Source of the DNA: Sphingobium arseniciresistens | GTDB lineage: Bacteria > Pseudomonadota > Alphaproteobacteria > Sphingomonadales > Sphingomonadaceae | Length of the DNA stretch: 64,000 nt | Direction: 5' to 3' | Assembly: GCA_029167225.1 (NCBI GenBank) | Contig: JARFNK010000001.1 | Location: 62,001 to 126,000 of the forward strand | Part shown: positions 16,341-25,706 of the stretch, in pieces | Layout: each line of letters begins with the position of its first letter | Numbering within the stretch: the first letter of the stretch is position 1 | Position numbers and translations under genes: made by a program | Notes under the pieces: model-generated | The model's input: only the letters and a program-made list of their open reading frames with translations | Databases searched by the model: none | Told to the model about the DNA's origin: nothing

Positions 16341-17123
16341 TCAGGCAGCCCGTGTCAGCAGGTCAACGGCAAGCCGCCGCTGTCGTGCTGCAATCTCGTC
16401 TTTTCGCCCCTCGTCGATCACCGGATCCAATGCCGGCGCCGGCGGATCGGCCTGTGGCGCATCGTCCACCACGATCTTGTTCACCGGCGGGTGATCGAAG
16501 GCGGAGAGGTTCCATGCCTTCCGGCCGATCGCGTTTTCAGCCTTCCCTGCCGTTTCGGAAATCACCTCGTCGATCAGGCCGGCCGCCAGAGCCTCTTCGC
16601 CGGTAAACCATGTCTCCGCGTCCATCAGCGCCAACCAGTCCGCGTCGCCCCCGGCCTTCGCCGCGTAGCTGGCGGCGATCGTGCCGTCGATCTTCTCCAG
16701 CAGCGCCGCTTCGGCGCGCAGGTCGACGGCATTGCCCATCATCAGCGTCCAGGCCCGATGGATCATGATGAAGGCGCCGGGCGCCGCTACCACATGATCG
16801 CCGGCTATGGCGATATAGCTGGCTGCACTCGCGGCCAGGCCATCGACATGACAGGTGATCTTGCCGGAATATTCCCGCATCGCCTGCGCAATGGCGCGGC
16901 CGCCGAACACGTCGCCGCCGGGGCAGTCGATCCGCACGGAAACGTCGCCGTCCATGCCCATCAGCTGGCGGGTAAAGCCTTCGGCGCTGATGCCACCCCA
17001 CCATTCCGCCTCGCTTTCCGATCCGGCGATATAGTCGTACAGATAGATCACATTGCCCTCGGCAACGATGCCGGCGCCCTTCTTGGCGTTACGGCGGTAG
17101 AGATTAAGCAGCCGGTTGCGCAT
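16341..17123 (-). CDS. ClpP-like head maturation protease (S14)
   Basis: A 260-residue serine protease expected to cleave the capsid delta domain during prohead maturation. The ClpP fold is evident: VRIDCPGGDVFGGRAIAQAM, then the nucleophile motif GLAASAAS with Ser99, and FIMIHRAW with His122. The last about 60 residues form a variable tail with VVDDAPQADPPAPALDPV. It overlaps the portal gene by 20 bases, starts with ATG at 17123, and is followed by the capsid gene. Confidence 0.93.
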   Translation of the reverse strand: MRNRLLNLYRRNAKKGAGIVAEGNVIYLYDYIAGSESEAEWWGGISAEGFTRQLMGMDGDVSVRIDCPGGDVFGGRAIAQAMREYSGKITCHVDGLAASAASYIAIAGDHVVAAPGAFIMIHRAWTLMMGNAVDLRAEAALLEKIDGTIAASYAAKAGGDADWLALMDAETWFTGEEALAAGLIDEVISETAGKAENAIGRKAWNLSAFDHPPVNKIVVDDAPQADPPAPALDPVIDEGRKDEIAARQRRLAVDLLTRAA

Positions 17124-18447
17124 TGGCCTGTCCCTTATTGGTTTGCCCTTCGCTGGATTTCGCTTCGTTGAACGTGTCGCCGCCCTCGGTCTTCCCGAAA
17201 TTGATCAGGCCGCGCACCTCGTCCCGCGTCATGAAGCCCTGCTCGCCCGCTCGGCCCAGAGCAGAGCGGAATGTCTCGAACAGCGTCTTCAGATCGGCCC
17301 GCTCCAGCTCGAACGTGTCGAACTCGGCAACGCGGGATGCGGTGCGGAACAGCTTGCGGTTGATCTCGTTCTGGAACGCGATCAGGTGCCGGCGCAGCAC
17401 ATAGCGCACGAAACCGGTGCCCATCTCGGCGACACCGCTGCCCCAGCTGGTCGTCTTCTCATTATGCCCGACCATGAACGGCGGCACGCCATAGACGCGG
17501 GCGATTTCCTGCACTTGGAAGCCGCGGCTTGTCAGCAGTTCAGCGTCCCGGTTCGGCATCGTGATCGTCTTGATATCCATGCCGCCGGTCAGCAGCATCG
17601 GCTTGCCGCCCTGGCCGTTGCGCTGGGCATGTTTCTCATCGATCTGCGCGCGCAAATGCTCGATCTGTTCCTTGTCGAACCGCTTCTCCTGCGGCGCGAC
17701 CAGGGCATAATCCGGGCGGGCCTGGTTCGCGAAGAACTGCCCCGAATAATCCTGCATCGCCAGCGATACGCCGCCCGCCACCTGCAGGGCATAGCGCAGC
17801 GGTGACAATGATCGCGTGCCGTCGAAACCCAGCGACGGCACATGCAGCACATCGTCCTGGTCCAGCACCCGGATCTCCTGCGGCCCCACGCCCGGCTCCG
17901 GCCACACGATATAGGCGAGCCGCGACCCATCGGACCAGGGCACCGGCTCGGTGCGCAGCGGATGCAGGGGAATGATCCCCGTCACCCGCGCCCCGGTACG
18001 CTGGATCTCGGCAAAGGCGTCGCCGTGGAACAGGCGCGACATCACCAGCCACTCCCACGCGGCCGAAGCGACCCAGCGCGGGCAGAACTCTTCGTTCAGC
18101 GTCCACCACAGCGGGTCGTTCTCCCGCCGTGTCCGCTCGCCATCGCCCTTGCGGTCGTACAGATGCATGGGCAGCGTCGAGATCGCACCGGAAATCAGCG
18201 ATACGCACGCCCACACCGTGGAGATCGTCAGCGCGCTGCGCTCCGTCACCACGGGAATCCCCTGCATCGGCGACGATCCGGCGAACACCTCGTAGATATC
18301 CGTGCCGCGGCGGATCGCGGGCAGCGGAATATCGGCCGCATTCTGGATCCCGGCCCCATTCTGAATACCAGCAGGCGCCGCCTCGGGCGCCGCCGCAGGG
18401 GCGTCAGCGCCCAGCAGCCAGCGGCCGATCGTCGTTCGCATGCTCAT
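17104..18447 (-). CDS. Phage portal protein, HK97 family
   Basis: A 447-residue protein of the HK97-type portal family (PF04860-like), which forms the dodecameric DNA entry channel at the head vertex. Recognisable segments are SALTISTVWACVSLISGAISTLPMHLY near the N-terminus, the central DDVLHVPSLGFDGTRSLSPL motif, KPMLLTGGMDIKTI, RVYGVPPFMVGHNEKTTSWGSG and a C-terminal FVRYVLRRHLIAFQNEINRKL helix. The C-terminal 60 residues are polar. It starts at ATG 18447 overlapping TerL by ATGA. Confidence 0.95.
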   Translation of the reverse strand: MSMRTTIGRWLLGADAPAAAPEAAPAGIQNGAGIQNAADIPLPAIRRGTDIYEVFAGSSPMQGIPVVTERSALTISTVWACVSLISGAISTLPMHLYDRKGDGERTRRENDPLWWTLNEEFCPRWVASAAWEWLVMSRLFHGDAFAEIQRTGARVTGIIPLHPLRTEPVPWSDGSRLAYIVWPEPGVGPQEIRVLDQDDVLHVPSLGFDGTRSLSPLRYALQVAGGVSLAMQDYSGQFFANQARPDYALVAPQEKRFDKEQIEHLRAQIDEKHAQRNGQGGKPMLLTGGMDIKTITMPNRDAELLTSRGFQVQEIARVYGVPPFMVGHNEKTTSWGSGVAEMGTGFVRYVLRRHLIAFQNEINRKLFRTASRVAEFDTFELERADLKTLFETFRSALGRAGEQGFMTRDEVRGLINFGKTEGGDTFNEAKSSEGQTNKGQANAQPAA

Positions 18448-20201
18448 AGCAAAATGATCTCCGGCGGGTTTTCGGGCGCCTCCCCGACCATCGAAATGGC
18501 TCTGGCCATCACCGAAGCGACGATGCCGTCAATCTTGTCTTTCGACCGCTTCTTCGCGGGCATGTAGTTCAGGTTCTCGTCGAACCGGACCATCGCGTTG
18601 CGGGCCATGTAGGTCAGCACCGGATGCCCGCCATGGTCCAGCACGGCCGAATAGACCATGCGCTCAAATTCCTTCGTGGCCTCGCCCAGGGACTGGATGC
18701 CCTGGCGCACCTCCATGAACTCCTCCGCCTCCATCCCGTCCTTCTGCAGGTCGGTAATCAGCTTCAGGGCGTTCCACGGATCATAGCCCGTCTGCACGAC
18801 CTCGAACTGGTTGCGACCCCATTGGATGGCCTTGGCGACATAGTCCTGGTCGACGACATCGCCGGGCGTGACCTCGATCGCGCCCATGCCATGCCATTTG
18901 TCCCACCCGATCTTCGTTTCCGCGACTCGCTTCGCCAGGCTGTTCTCCGGTATCCAGAACCGCGACAGCAGCCGCCAGAGCGGATCGTCGCCGGTCGGTT
19001 CGAACAGCCACACATGGGCGGTCACGTCGCGCACGGCCGAAAGGTCGAACGCGCCGTAGCAACGCCGCCCGCGCATCCGTTCGGCCATGGTCTTCCATCC
19101 GTCAGGCGCGCTCTGGCACGCCTTCCACTTGTTCATGTCCAGCCACAGCGCGTGGTCGTCCACCCACTGGTTGAGGTGGTAGCATTTGAACCGCGCTTCC
19201 TTGGCCGGACTGCCCTTCGCGGCCCGCGCCTCGTTGCGCAGGAACTGCAACGTCGGCGACAGGCCCAGCGACGGATTGGCCTTGCGCCAGACCGCCTCAT
19301 CCTCCCAGTCCGCGTCCTCCGGCGCCGCGAAGATCACCACCAGCACGGTCGGATCGTCGATCTCGCCCGAAAGGATCTGCTGGCTTTCCTCCCACAGCTC
19401 CACGCCCGTCGGGTTGGTCTTCAACCCGGCGGTGGATGCGAACAGCCCGATCGGCTGCAGGCGCCCGCCCTGGCCGCCGCGAAGATCGTCCTCGATCTTG
19501 CGGCTCTTCCACTCGTGCATTTCGTCGCCCAGGGTCACGGTCGGCCCCTTGCCGTGCTTTCCGGCCTGTCCGCCGGTCAGCAGCAGGAAGGACGAGGCCA
19601 GCGGCTTCAGCCACAAATGCGTCGAATGCGCCTGAATATCGGCCGAAAGCGTATCGCTCAGCGCGATCATCGCCTTCATCTTGTTGAACGGGATCTCCGC
19701 CTGTTCCTCGTCGCGGGCGAAGACGAACCCCTCACCGCCATGCACCCCGTCCATCGCCCAGAACATGAGCGCCAGCGCGGCTAGGAACTCCGATTTCCCG
19801 TTCTTGCGGGGTATCCAGAGCCGCAGGGTCTGGAAGATCCGCACATGCTCCTGCACCGTGTTGCCGGTCCAGGGGTCGACGATCTCGATCGGGTGCTTCC
19901 ACCCGAAGAGCAGCCGGACAATGATCTCCTGCCACAGGTTGAGCCGGAACGGCACGCCGGCGAACCGGTCGTTCGTCAGCTTGAACGTCTTGGGCCACAG
20001 GTCGACGACGGCATCGCCCTTGGCGTGGTCGAACCACGCCCCTGGCTGCGTCGCCGCCTTCTTCCACGCGGCGATCGCCCAGCCATAGGACACATCGTCC
20101 GCGATCTGCTCCAGCCATGGCGGCAGCGCGTCACCTTCCCGCCACCAGGGCGACAGCCAGGGCGGCGTCGCGTCCTGCTCGCCCGCGCGAGCCGCCACCA
20201 T
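18444..20201 (-). CDS. Terminase large subunit
   Basis: A 585-residue DNA packaging motor. The N-terminal ATPase domain has a Walker A-like PRKNGKS motif near residue 133 and a Walker B LGDE near 222. The C-terminal RNase H-like nuclease domain has acidic residues in GAFDLSAVRD (about 382) and in KDKIDGIVAS (about 557), with YDPWNA between them. It belongs to the terminase_1 (HK97-like) family. It is followed by the portal gene with a 4-base overlap and preceded by the P27-type small subunit. Confidence 0.95.
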   Translation of the reverse strand: MVAARAGEQDATPPWLSPWWREGDALPPWLEQIADDVSYGWAIAAWKKAATQPGAWFDHAKGDAVVDLWPKTFKLTNDRFAGVPFRLNLWQEIIVRLLFGWKHPIEIVDPWTGNTVQEHVRIFQTLRLWIPRKNGKSEFLAALALMFWAMDGVHGGEGFVFARDEEQAEIPFNKMKAMIALSDTLSADIQAHSTHLWLKPLASSFLLLTGGQAGKHGKGPTVTLGDEMHEWKSRKIEDDLRGGQGGRLQPIGLFASTAGLKTNPTGVELWEESQQILSGEIDDPTVLVVIFAAPEDADWEDEAVWRKANPSLGLSPTLQFLRNEARAAKGSPAKEARFKCYHLNQWVDDHALWLDMNKWKACQSAPDGWKTMAERMRGRRCYGAFDLSAVRDVTAHVWLFEPTGDDPLWRLLSRFWIPENSLAKRVAETKIGWDKWHGMGAIEVTPGDVVDQDYVAKAIQWGRNQFEVVQTGYDPWNALKLITDLQKDGMEAEEFMEVRQGIQSLGEATKEFERMVYSAVLDHGGHPVLTYMARNAMVRFDENLNYMPAKKRSKDKIDGIVASVMARAISMVGEAPENPPEIILL

Positions 20202-20228
20202 CAGCTCCGTTCCATCAGCCCGGCCCCG

Positions 20229-20882
20229 TCAGTTCGGTCGCTGCCCCGGCGGCGCGGAATTCATGGCCGCCAGCATCCCGACGCGCGGGGCACTTGGGGC
20301 GGGCGCTTCGTCTGCCGGCGCCGACTGTACCGGCGCTGCAGGCGGCTGTTGCTGCTGCGCGCCGGGCGTCTGAAACAGGCCGGGGTTGAGGCCGGCGGCC
20401 AGGGCCTGATTTTTGAACAGGTCATATTCGTCATGCGGCGTCAGGCCGAACTGGCGGGACAGCGTCATGACATTGTCGAAGCATTCCTGCCGGCGCTTCA
20501 CCGCCGGATGGTCGCGGATCATATATCCGCCTGCGACCGTCTTTACCCGCTGCGTCATGCCCTCGCGCTTCAGCTGGTCGTTCAGCGCGACCCAATCGGC
20601 GAAGTAGACGCAGAACGTCGCGAAGATCAGCCGATGCTGTTCCTGCAGGCGGTGGGTCCGCGCAAGCCGCGGCGCCATGTCCCGCCACACCGCAACCGCA
20701 CCGGCATAGAGCGGCCCCTGGTCGATCATCGGCGGCGGGCTCAGCACATCCTCGCCCGAAGGCCGCGCCAGCAGCTCGGCAACGCGCTTCTGCTCGTCCT
20801 CGCGCTTCTGGACAGCCGACTTCCGACGGTTCGGGAAGCCCTTCTGTTCCTGATGCGGGTCCGGCTTGCGTCCCTTGGCCAT
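20229..20882 (-). CDS. Terminase small subunit, P27 family
   Basis: A 217-residue protein of the P27 type. A basic N-terminus (MAKGRKPDPHQEQKGFPNRRKS) is followed by a helical domain with LARTHRLQEQHRLIFATFCVYFADWVAL and GGYMIRDHPAVKRRQECFDNVM, and GLTPHDEYDLF, all typical. The last about 55 residues are Pro/Ala/Gln-rich. The small subunit recognises the packaging start on phage DNA, and its gene lies immediately upstream of TerL as usual. Confidence 0.92.
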   Translation of the reverse strand: MAKGRKPDPHQEQKGFPNRRKSAVQKREDEQKRVAELLARPSGEDVLSPPPMIDQGPLYAGAVAVWRDMAPRLARTHRLQEQHRLIFATFCVYFADWVALNDQLKREGMTQRVKTVAGGYMIRDHPAVKRRQECFDNVMTLSRQFGLTPHDEYDLFKNQALAAGLNPGLFQTPGAQQQQPPAAPVQSAPADEAPAPSAPRVGMLAAMNSAPPGQRPN

Positions 20883-21077
20883 AACTCACTCCCCGGCCGA
20901 CCGATTACGCGGCCCACCTCCCTCAACCAAAAAGCCACCGAAAATCAGCGACCTAAAAAAATATTCTACGCAATTTCGCGCCGCTTTTTCCGCGTTTGAC
21001 ACACCGGTCTTGTGGGGTTCGGCCCTAAGGTTTTACCCACCCCCCCCCATGACCGGCCGGCGCGCAACAATGTTGCG

Positions 21078-21554
21078 TCAAATCGATACGTCCGATGCCC
21101 CCGCGCGCCACTCGCCCAGCGTCGGCACCCCGAGGCGGCGCGCCAGCCCGTCGATCGCCACCACGCCCTGCCTCTCGACCGCCTGCTTCATGACGCTGTG
21201 ACATTCGGTGCAGCACGGCACCCACCACATCGTCACCCAGAACACGCCGTCATGGACACGGTGTGGATAGAGGTGATCGACCAGCTCGGTCGCGCTCACC
21301 CTGTCCTCGATCTCGCAGTAGCGGCACAGCGGATGCCGCTTCCTGAACGTGGCCGATGCCTTCGCCCAGCGATGGCTATACCCGCGCTCGGCAGCAGATC
21401 CGCGCCGCTGGTCATAATCCTTGCGGACCTGCGTGACAGGCCGATAGCCCGGCGGCCGCAAGCGAGGCGGACGTACTGGCACCGGCAGTCTCCACAAAAG
21501 CGACGGGCGGCAAGCCGAAGCCGCCGCCCGCCAGTAGGGTGTCCAATCAAGCAA
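21078..21554 (-). CDS. HNH endonuclease next to terminase genes
   Basis: A 158-residue protein. The core has the RRGSAAERGYSHRWAKA helix, then HPLCRYCEI, ELVDHLYPHRV with the HNH His, and CCTECHSVMKQA. Two CxxC pairs should bind structural zinc. HNH nucleases of this type sit beside the terminase genes of many cos-type siphophages and are needed for DNA packaging (HK97 gp74). The first about 40 residues are uncertain and the true start may be a later codon. The 195-base gap to TerS may hold the cohesive-end region. Confidence 0.88.
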   Translation of the reverse strand: MLDWTPYWRAAASACRPSLLWRLPVPVRPPRLRPPGYRPVTQVRKDYDQRRGSAAERGYSHRWAKASATFRKRHPLCRYCEIEDRVSATELVDHLYPHRVHDGVFWVTMWWVPCCTECHSVMKQAVERQGVVAIDGLARRLGVPTLGEWRAGASDVSI

Positions 21555-21703
21555 GGGATCATGCCCGCACAGCCCATGCCGAGCATATGTGTTGAATGGC
21601 CCAATTCAGTCCGGAAACGAACACCCTTTATTTAATGCGGAATTATTCCGGGGGTTGACAGTGTCCGGACAAAGGAAACTGCCAAAAACTGCCACCTCGA
21701 CCC

Positions 21704-22174
21704 TTAAAGGTTAACGTTTGCCTTGGCCGCGATGCGGGTGATCGCCCGGTTGTAGCGCATCCGCAACGCATCCGGTTGCACCCCGCCGCCCCCGGCCTGT
21801 GCCACATCCGCCCAGGCAAAGCCGCCCCCATGCTGGCGCAGCTTCACCTTCATGACGGTGGCGATCAGAGGACGGTCGCGCGCGAACACCCAATCGATCC
21901 ACGCGCCCTCGCCCGTGAACACGGCCTCCACCATCGTCACCTGCGCCGCACGCAGCCCCGGCCGCCCCGTGCTGGTCTCGAAGTAATCGCCAAAGGCATT
22001 GTGCCGCACGATCGCCGGCATGCTGGAGCGCGACGCCGCCGCCAGCCACCCGCGCTCGGCATCGGGCAGGCGCATCATATAGCCCCATGCCTCGATCATC
22101 CGCTCCTCGACCGCCTCAAACGTCCAGAAAACCGATCCTTCCACCCCCGGAACCATCATCGCCGATCCTTCCAC
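21704..22174 (-). CDS. DUF6362-like phage protein
   Basis: A 156-residue protein at the end of the early region, just before the packaging genes. The pattern WTFEAVEERMIEAWGYMMRLPD, then W-x-x-W-V around AWIDWVFARDRPLI and a C-terminal helix-turn-helix-like stretch (FAWADVAQAGGGG..PDALRMRYNRAI) resembles DUF6362 proteins, which look like sigma-factor-like helix-turn-helix proteins. Its place between replication and late genes would suit a late-gene activator; that is inference. The start could be MMVPG rather than the first ATG. The upstream gap holds the GGAAGG repeat field. Confidence 0.6.
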   Translation of the reverse strand: MEGSAMMVPGVEGSVFWTFEAVEERMIEAWGYMMRLPDAERGWLAAASRSSMPAIVRHNAFGDYFETSTGRPGLRAAQVTMVEAVFTGEGAWIDWVFARDRPLIATVMKVKLRQHGGGFAWADVAQAGGGGVQPDALRMRYNRAITRIAAKANVNL

Positions 22175-22212
22175 TCAATAACCCACTGAAAGCACATAAG
22201 TAATTCTTCAAT

Positions 22213-22389
22213 TTGGAAGGATTGGAAGGTTTGGAAGGTTTATGAATATTCTACCCTCACACATGCCCGCGCCCGCACATGCCCGCGCCTGTCATGGCTT
22301 TTCCAGAAACCTTCCAAACCTTCCAAAGGCGCAGAAATCCGCCTTTTCTTCCTTCCGTCGATCCTTCCGCCAACCTTCCACTTGGAAGG
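22213..22389. repeat. GGAAGG repeat field with 20-bp inverted repeat (candidate origin or operator)
   Basis: Three tandem 9-base units (TTGGAAGG plus one base) lie at 22213-22238. Two units in the opposite orientation (CCTTCCAA) lie at 22310-22326. Two of the forward units and the two reverse units make a perfect 20-bp inverted repeat, 22222-22241 with 22307-22326, separated by 65 bases. More CCTTCC copies follow near 22350-22368, and CCTTCCA CT TGGAAGG (22374-22389) is a small palindrome. A direct repeat ACATGCCCGCGCC (22261-22273 and 22277-22289) lies in the loop. The field sits directly after the primase-helicase stop. Confidence 0.75.
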
Positions 22390-22398
22390 ATTGAAAAC

Positions 22399-25300
22399 CT
22401 AATCCCACCCCGGCACATGGTCGTCGTCGGGCCATGGCGGCGGGTCGTCGCCCGGCGCACCACCCTGCCCCGCCTGCGGATCTCCGCCCCCGTCGCCAAA
22501 GGTCACGACATTCCCATGCTCATCCAGGAAGTCCCGCACCTCGCGCACCATGCGCAGCCCCTGCCACTGCATCCCGTTGGACGCCTTGGTGGTGAAGCCC
22601 TTGGCCTTCATCGCGCTAGTGAAGCCCCTCTGTGACCAGTCAGGGCCGCCCGTGGCCTTCGCCCAGGCCTTGAACAGCTCATAGAGGTGGGACGACTGCG
22701 CCCGCGCCTCCGGCTCCGGCAGCGCGCACAGGCGCAGGAAGGAGGAGAGCGGATCGCTGTCGTCCTTATAGTCGGCCGAGGCCGTGGTGACGTCCTCCGG
22801 CTCGACGAAGCCATGCTCCATCCAGTCCAGCAGGCCCTCGACCATCCACGCCAGGATGCCGGCGAATTCCTTCTTCAGCTTGCCCGGCAGATCGCGATCA
22901 CGCTCATGCGGCTCCAGGTGCGATTCCCACAGCAGCACCTTGACGCGCCGCCAGATTCCTTCGGTGCCGCGCGGGATGCTGGGCATCTCGTTGCACCACA
23001 ATGTCCATTTGAAGATCGGGAAGAAGCGGAAGAAGCTGCGGAAATTGTCGCGCACGTTCATGCCGTCGCCGCCGGTCACGGTATTGATCAGCGCCTCGTT
23101 GATCTTGGCGCCCACCGGCACCTCGCCCGATGTCAGGAAGCGCACGCCGGGCAGCCGCACCAGGTCGGGCGTGGCCGCGTCGCCGCGCTTCTTGCCGCCC
23201 TCGTCCAGGAAGGTCTCGACATTGATGATGTCGCCATAGTCGCCGATCGCGTCACGACAGGCATTGCCGAAGGTCGACTTGCCGTTCGCCGCGGTCGGCC
23301 CCCACCAGATATGGAAGATCTGCTCGCCAGTATCCCCGGTCAGGTTATAACCCATCCACTGCTGCAGATAACGTCGCCGCTCCGCCTTGGGCTGCGCCCA
23401 CAGCACGAACTTGCGCCATTCCTCAAGTTCCGCCCCGGGATCATAGTCGCACGCCGTGATCTTCGTCAGCATGTCGGCGCGATCGTGCCGGCGCAGCTCG
23501 ACACGCGCGGGCCCATCCTCATCCGCGCGCAGGAAGTGCAGCGTGCCGTTCTGGCAGTTGAGCACCATCGGATCGGTGTCGAAGGCGGAAAGCTCCACCG
23601 TGCACCAGCGCTTGGCGAGATTGGGGATGCACCCGATCCGGCCGGAACCCTCCGACGCGCGCCCCCATTTGCCGACCAGGGCGGAGAACAGCACGGCCGC
23701 GCCATTCTTGTAATCCACCACCGTGTCCAGCCCGTCCTCATGCGATCCGGTCTCGACATGCAGACGATGGTGCCATTTCTCGCGCAGCGTACTGTCTTCG
23801 GTCACGACCATGCCGACATGGTCGACGCCGGTATCGCGCACGAATCCCGCCTCGCGCTGGATCGCCCGGATGGTCTCGAACACGCTGGCCATCACTTCGG
23901 CCGGCGTCACGTCCTTCTCCTGGTTCAGCACGCGATATCGCTTGCCGTCCCATCCCAGCCAGCCCTTGGCGGTGGTGTAGAGATAATCCCGGCCGAAACG
24001 CGCGAACCATCGCTCGGCATTGCCCATGTCGGTGCGCTGGAAGGTCGCGCACTTCATGTCCAGCAGCATGCCCGACACGTCGAAGCCCCATCGCATGCCG
24101 GCATCCCATGCCTTGTCGACATCGCCCTGGTCGAGCTCGTCGCACCCGTCGATCGCCGCCTGCAGCACATCCCGCCCGGCTGCCTCGTCGATCAGGCCGG
24201 CGGCCACCCGCCGCGCGATATCCCGCGCCATGGGGCAGATGGTGCGCGCCTCGTCGGGCAACCGCTCGAACCATCGCTCCAGCCACGCGCCCGCAACGCG
24301 CTTCAGCAGCACCTGCACCCCCGGCCCCTGGTCGGAGAGAGAGGCGCCCAACCTTCCATCCGGAAGCATTTCTTCTTCGGACAACCCCGGGGGCGGCGGG
24401 GGGAAGGCCGCGTCGAAGCGGCGGCGCCATTCCGCCAGATATTGCGCCCGGGTCTCGACATCGACGATCTTGCTGGCCAGCCCCGCAAGCCGCCGCCACA
24501 GCGTGGCCTTGCCCTCCGGCGTCACCGCCCAGGGTGTCTGCAGCGCCGCGTCCCACACAAAGGCGTCCAGCGGCTGCGCAGCGGCCAGCACCGCCTCGAT
24601 GCCGGCACGGCCGCCGCCCTCATCCTCCGGACGGTGCGCCAGGTCGTCGGGATCGATGCCCTCCGGCATCATCGCGATCGACAGCGTCCCGCCCGGCCCG
24701 ACGCCCGGCAGCGCCGTCTCGCATGCGCGCACCGCCGCCTTGCGCCCGGCCGCGTCGCCGTCGAACAGCAGGATCGGGTTGTGCACCGTCCGCCATGCCC
24801 GCGCGATCTGCTCCTCGGTCAGGGCCGTGCCCATCGGCGCCACCGCTTCGACGATGCCGACCTGGTCCAGGGCGATCACGTCGAAATAGCCCTCGACAAC
24901 GATCAGCCGCTTCGCCTCCCGCGCGGCCGGCGCGGCGCGGTGCATGTTGAACAGCAGCCGCCTCTTGTCGAAATGCTCCGACGCCGGGCTGTTGATATAT
25001 TTGACGTCCTGCTTCGCCACGGTCGCCCGCGCGCCAAAGCCCACACAGCGCCCGCGCGCATCGTGGATCGGGATCATGATCCGCGCACGGAACCGGTCCC
25101 GCAATCCGTCCCCCGCATCCATCAGCAGGTCGGCGGCCTGCAGCGCGCCGGCGCCGGCGCCACAGGCCGCGACCGACAGGCGGGACGGCGCAAGGCCAAG
25201 CCCGAAGCGCGCGATCGACGCGATGGACACACCGCGATCGATCAGCAGCTCGCGGCCCGGCACCGACGCCTGCAGCTGCCCCTGATACCAGAGCGCCGCC

Positions 25301-25653
25301 GTTCCCAGCACGTCATGCACATTGGCGATCGCCGCCTCGCGCGCCGCCATTTGCGGCGTCGGCGCCGGCACGTCCAGCCCGGCCGCATCGGCCAGGTCGC
25401 GCACCGCCTCGATAAAGCTCATGCCCCGCTGGTCTGTCAGCCATCGGATCGCGTCGCCATGCGCACCGCAACCGAAGCAGTGGTAGAAGCCCTTGTCGTC
25501 GTTGATGGTGAAGCTGGGCGTCTTCTCGCCATGGAAGGGGCAGCAGGCCTTATATTCCCGGCCGGCCTTCTCGATCTTCAGGCTCGCACCGATCAGGGTG
25601 GACAGCGTGGTGCGGGCGCGCAGCGCGTCCAGAAATGCAGGCGATAGAGACAC
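22399..25653 (-). CDS. DnaG-type primase fused to SF3 (P4/D5-like) helicase
   Basis: A 1084-residue replication protein. The N-terminal CHC2 zinc finger has C38-x2-H41 and C59-x2-C62. The DnaG core and Toprim domain follow, with VVEGYFDV near 248 and LLFDGDAAG near 295. A linker leads to a D5-type N-terminal region and an SF3 helicase with Walker A GPTAANGKST near 784-793, a SGEVPVGAKINEALI motif and a WTLWCNEMP sensor. A C-terminal winged helix (SHLYELFKAWAKATGG) ends the protein. It should prime and unwind DNA at the phage origin. Both catalytic halves look intact. DnaG-type and SF3 parts in one chain differ from the more common AEP-type primase fusions. Confidence 0.93.
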   Translation of the reverse strand: MSLSPAFLDALRARTTLSTLIGASLKIEKAGREYKACCPFHGEKTPSFTINDDKGFYHCFGCGAHGDAIRWLTDQRGMSFIEAVRDLADAAGLDVPAPTPQMAAREAAIANVHDVLGTAALWYQGQLQASVPGRELLIDRGVSIASIARFGLGLAPSRLSVAACGAGAGALQAADLLMDAGDGLRDRFRARIMIPIHDARGRCVGFGARATVAKQDVKYINSPASEHFDKRRLLFNMHRAAPAAREAKRLIVVEGYFDVIALDQVGIVEAVAPMGTALTEEQIARAWRTVHNPILLFDGDAAGRKAAVRACETALPGVGPGGTLSIAMMPEGIDPDDLAHRPEDEGGGRAGIEAVLAAAQPLDAFVWDAALQTPWAVTPEGKATLWRRLAGLASKIVDVETRAQYLAEWRRRFDAAFPPPPPGLSEEEMLPDGRLGASLSDQGPGVQVLLKRVAGAWLERWFERLPDEARTICPMARDIARRVAAGLIDEAAGRDVLQAAIDGCDELDQGDVDKAWDAGMRWGFDVSGMLLDMKCATFQRTDMGNAERWFARFGRDYLYTTAKGWLGWDGKRYRVLNQEKDVTPAEVMASVFETIRAIQREAGFVRDTGVDHVGMVVTEDSTLREKWHHRLHVETGSHEDGLDTVVDYKNGAAVLFSALVGKWGRASEGSGRIGCIPNLAKRWCTVELSAFDTDPMVLNCQNGTLHFLRADEDGPARVELRRHDRADMLTKITACDYDPGAELEEWRKFVLWAQPKAERRRYLQQWMGYNLTGDTGEQIFHIWWGPTAANGKSTFGNACRDAIGDYGDIINVETFLDEGGKKRGDAATPDLVRLPGVRFLTSGEVPVGAKINEALINTVTGGDGMNVRDNFRSFFRFFPIFKWTLWCNEMPSIPRGTEGIWRRVKVLLWESHLEPHERDRDLPGKLKKEFAGILAWMVEGLLDWMEHGFVEPEDVTTASADYKDDSDPLSSFLRLCALPEPEARAQSSHLYELFKAWAKATGGPDWSQRGFTSAMKAKGFTTKASNGMQWQGLRMVREVRDFLDEHGNVVTFGDGGGDPQAGQGGAPGDDPPPWPDDDHVPGWD

Positions 25654-25706
25654 GAATAGCCACCCCGAAAATCAGGCAAAATGAATAAATCTGGCGATGC
25701 TGCGCG

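Noticed and set aside
22213-22389. CRISPR array
   Set aside because: Repeat units are 8-9 bases, in both orientations, without spacers of constant length; no cas genes nearby.
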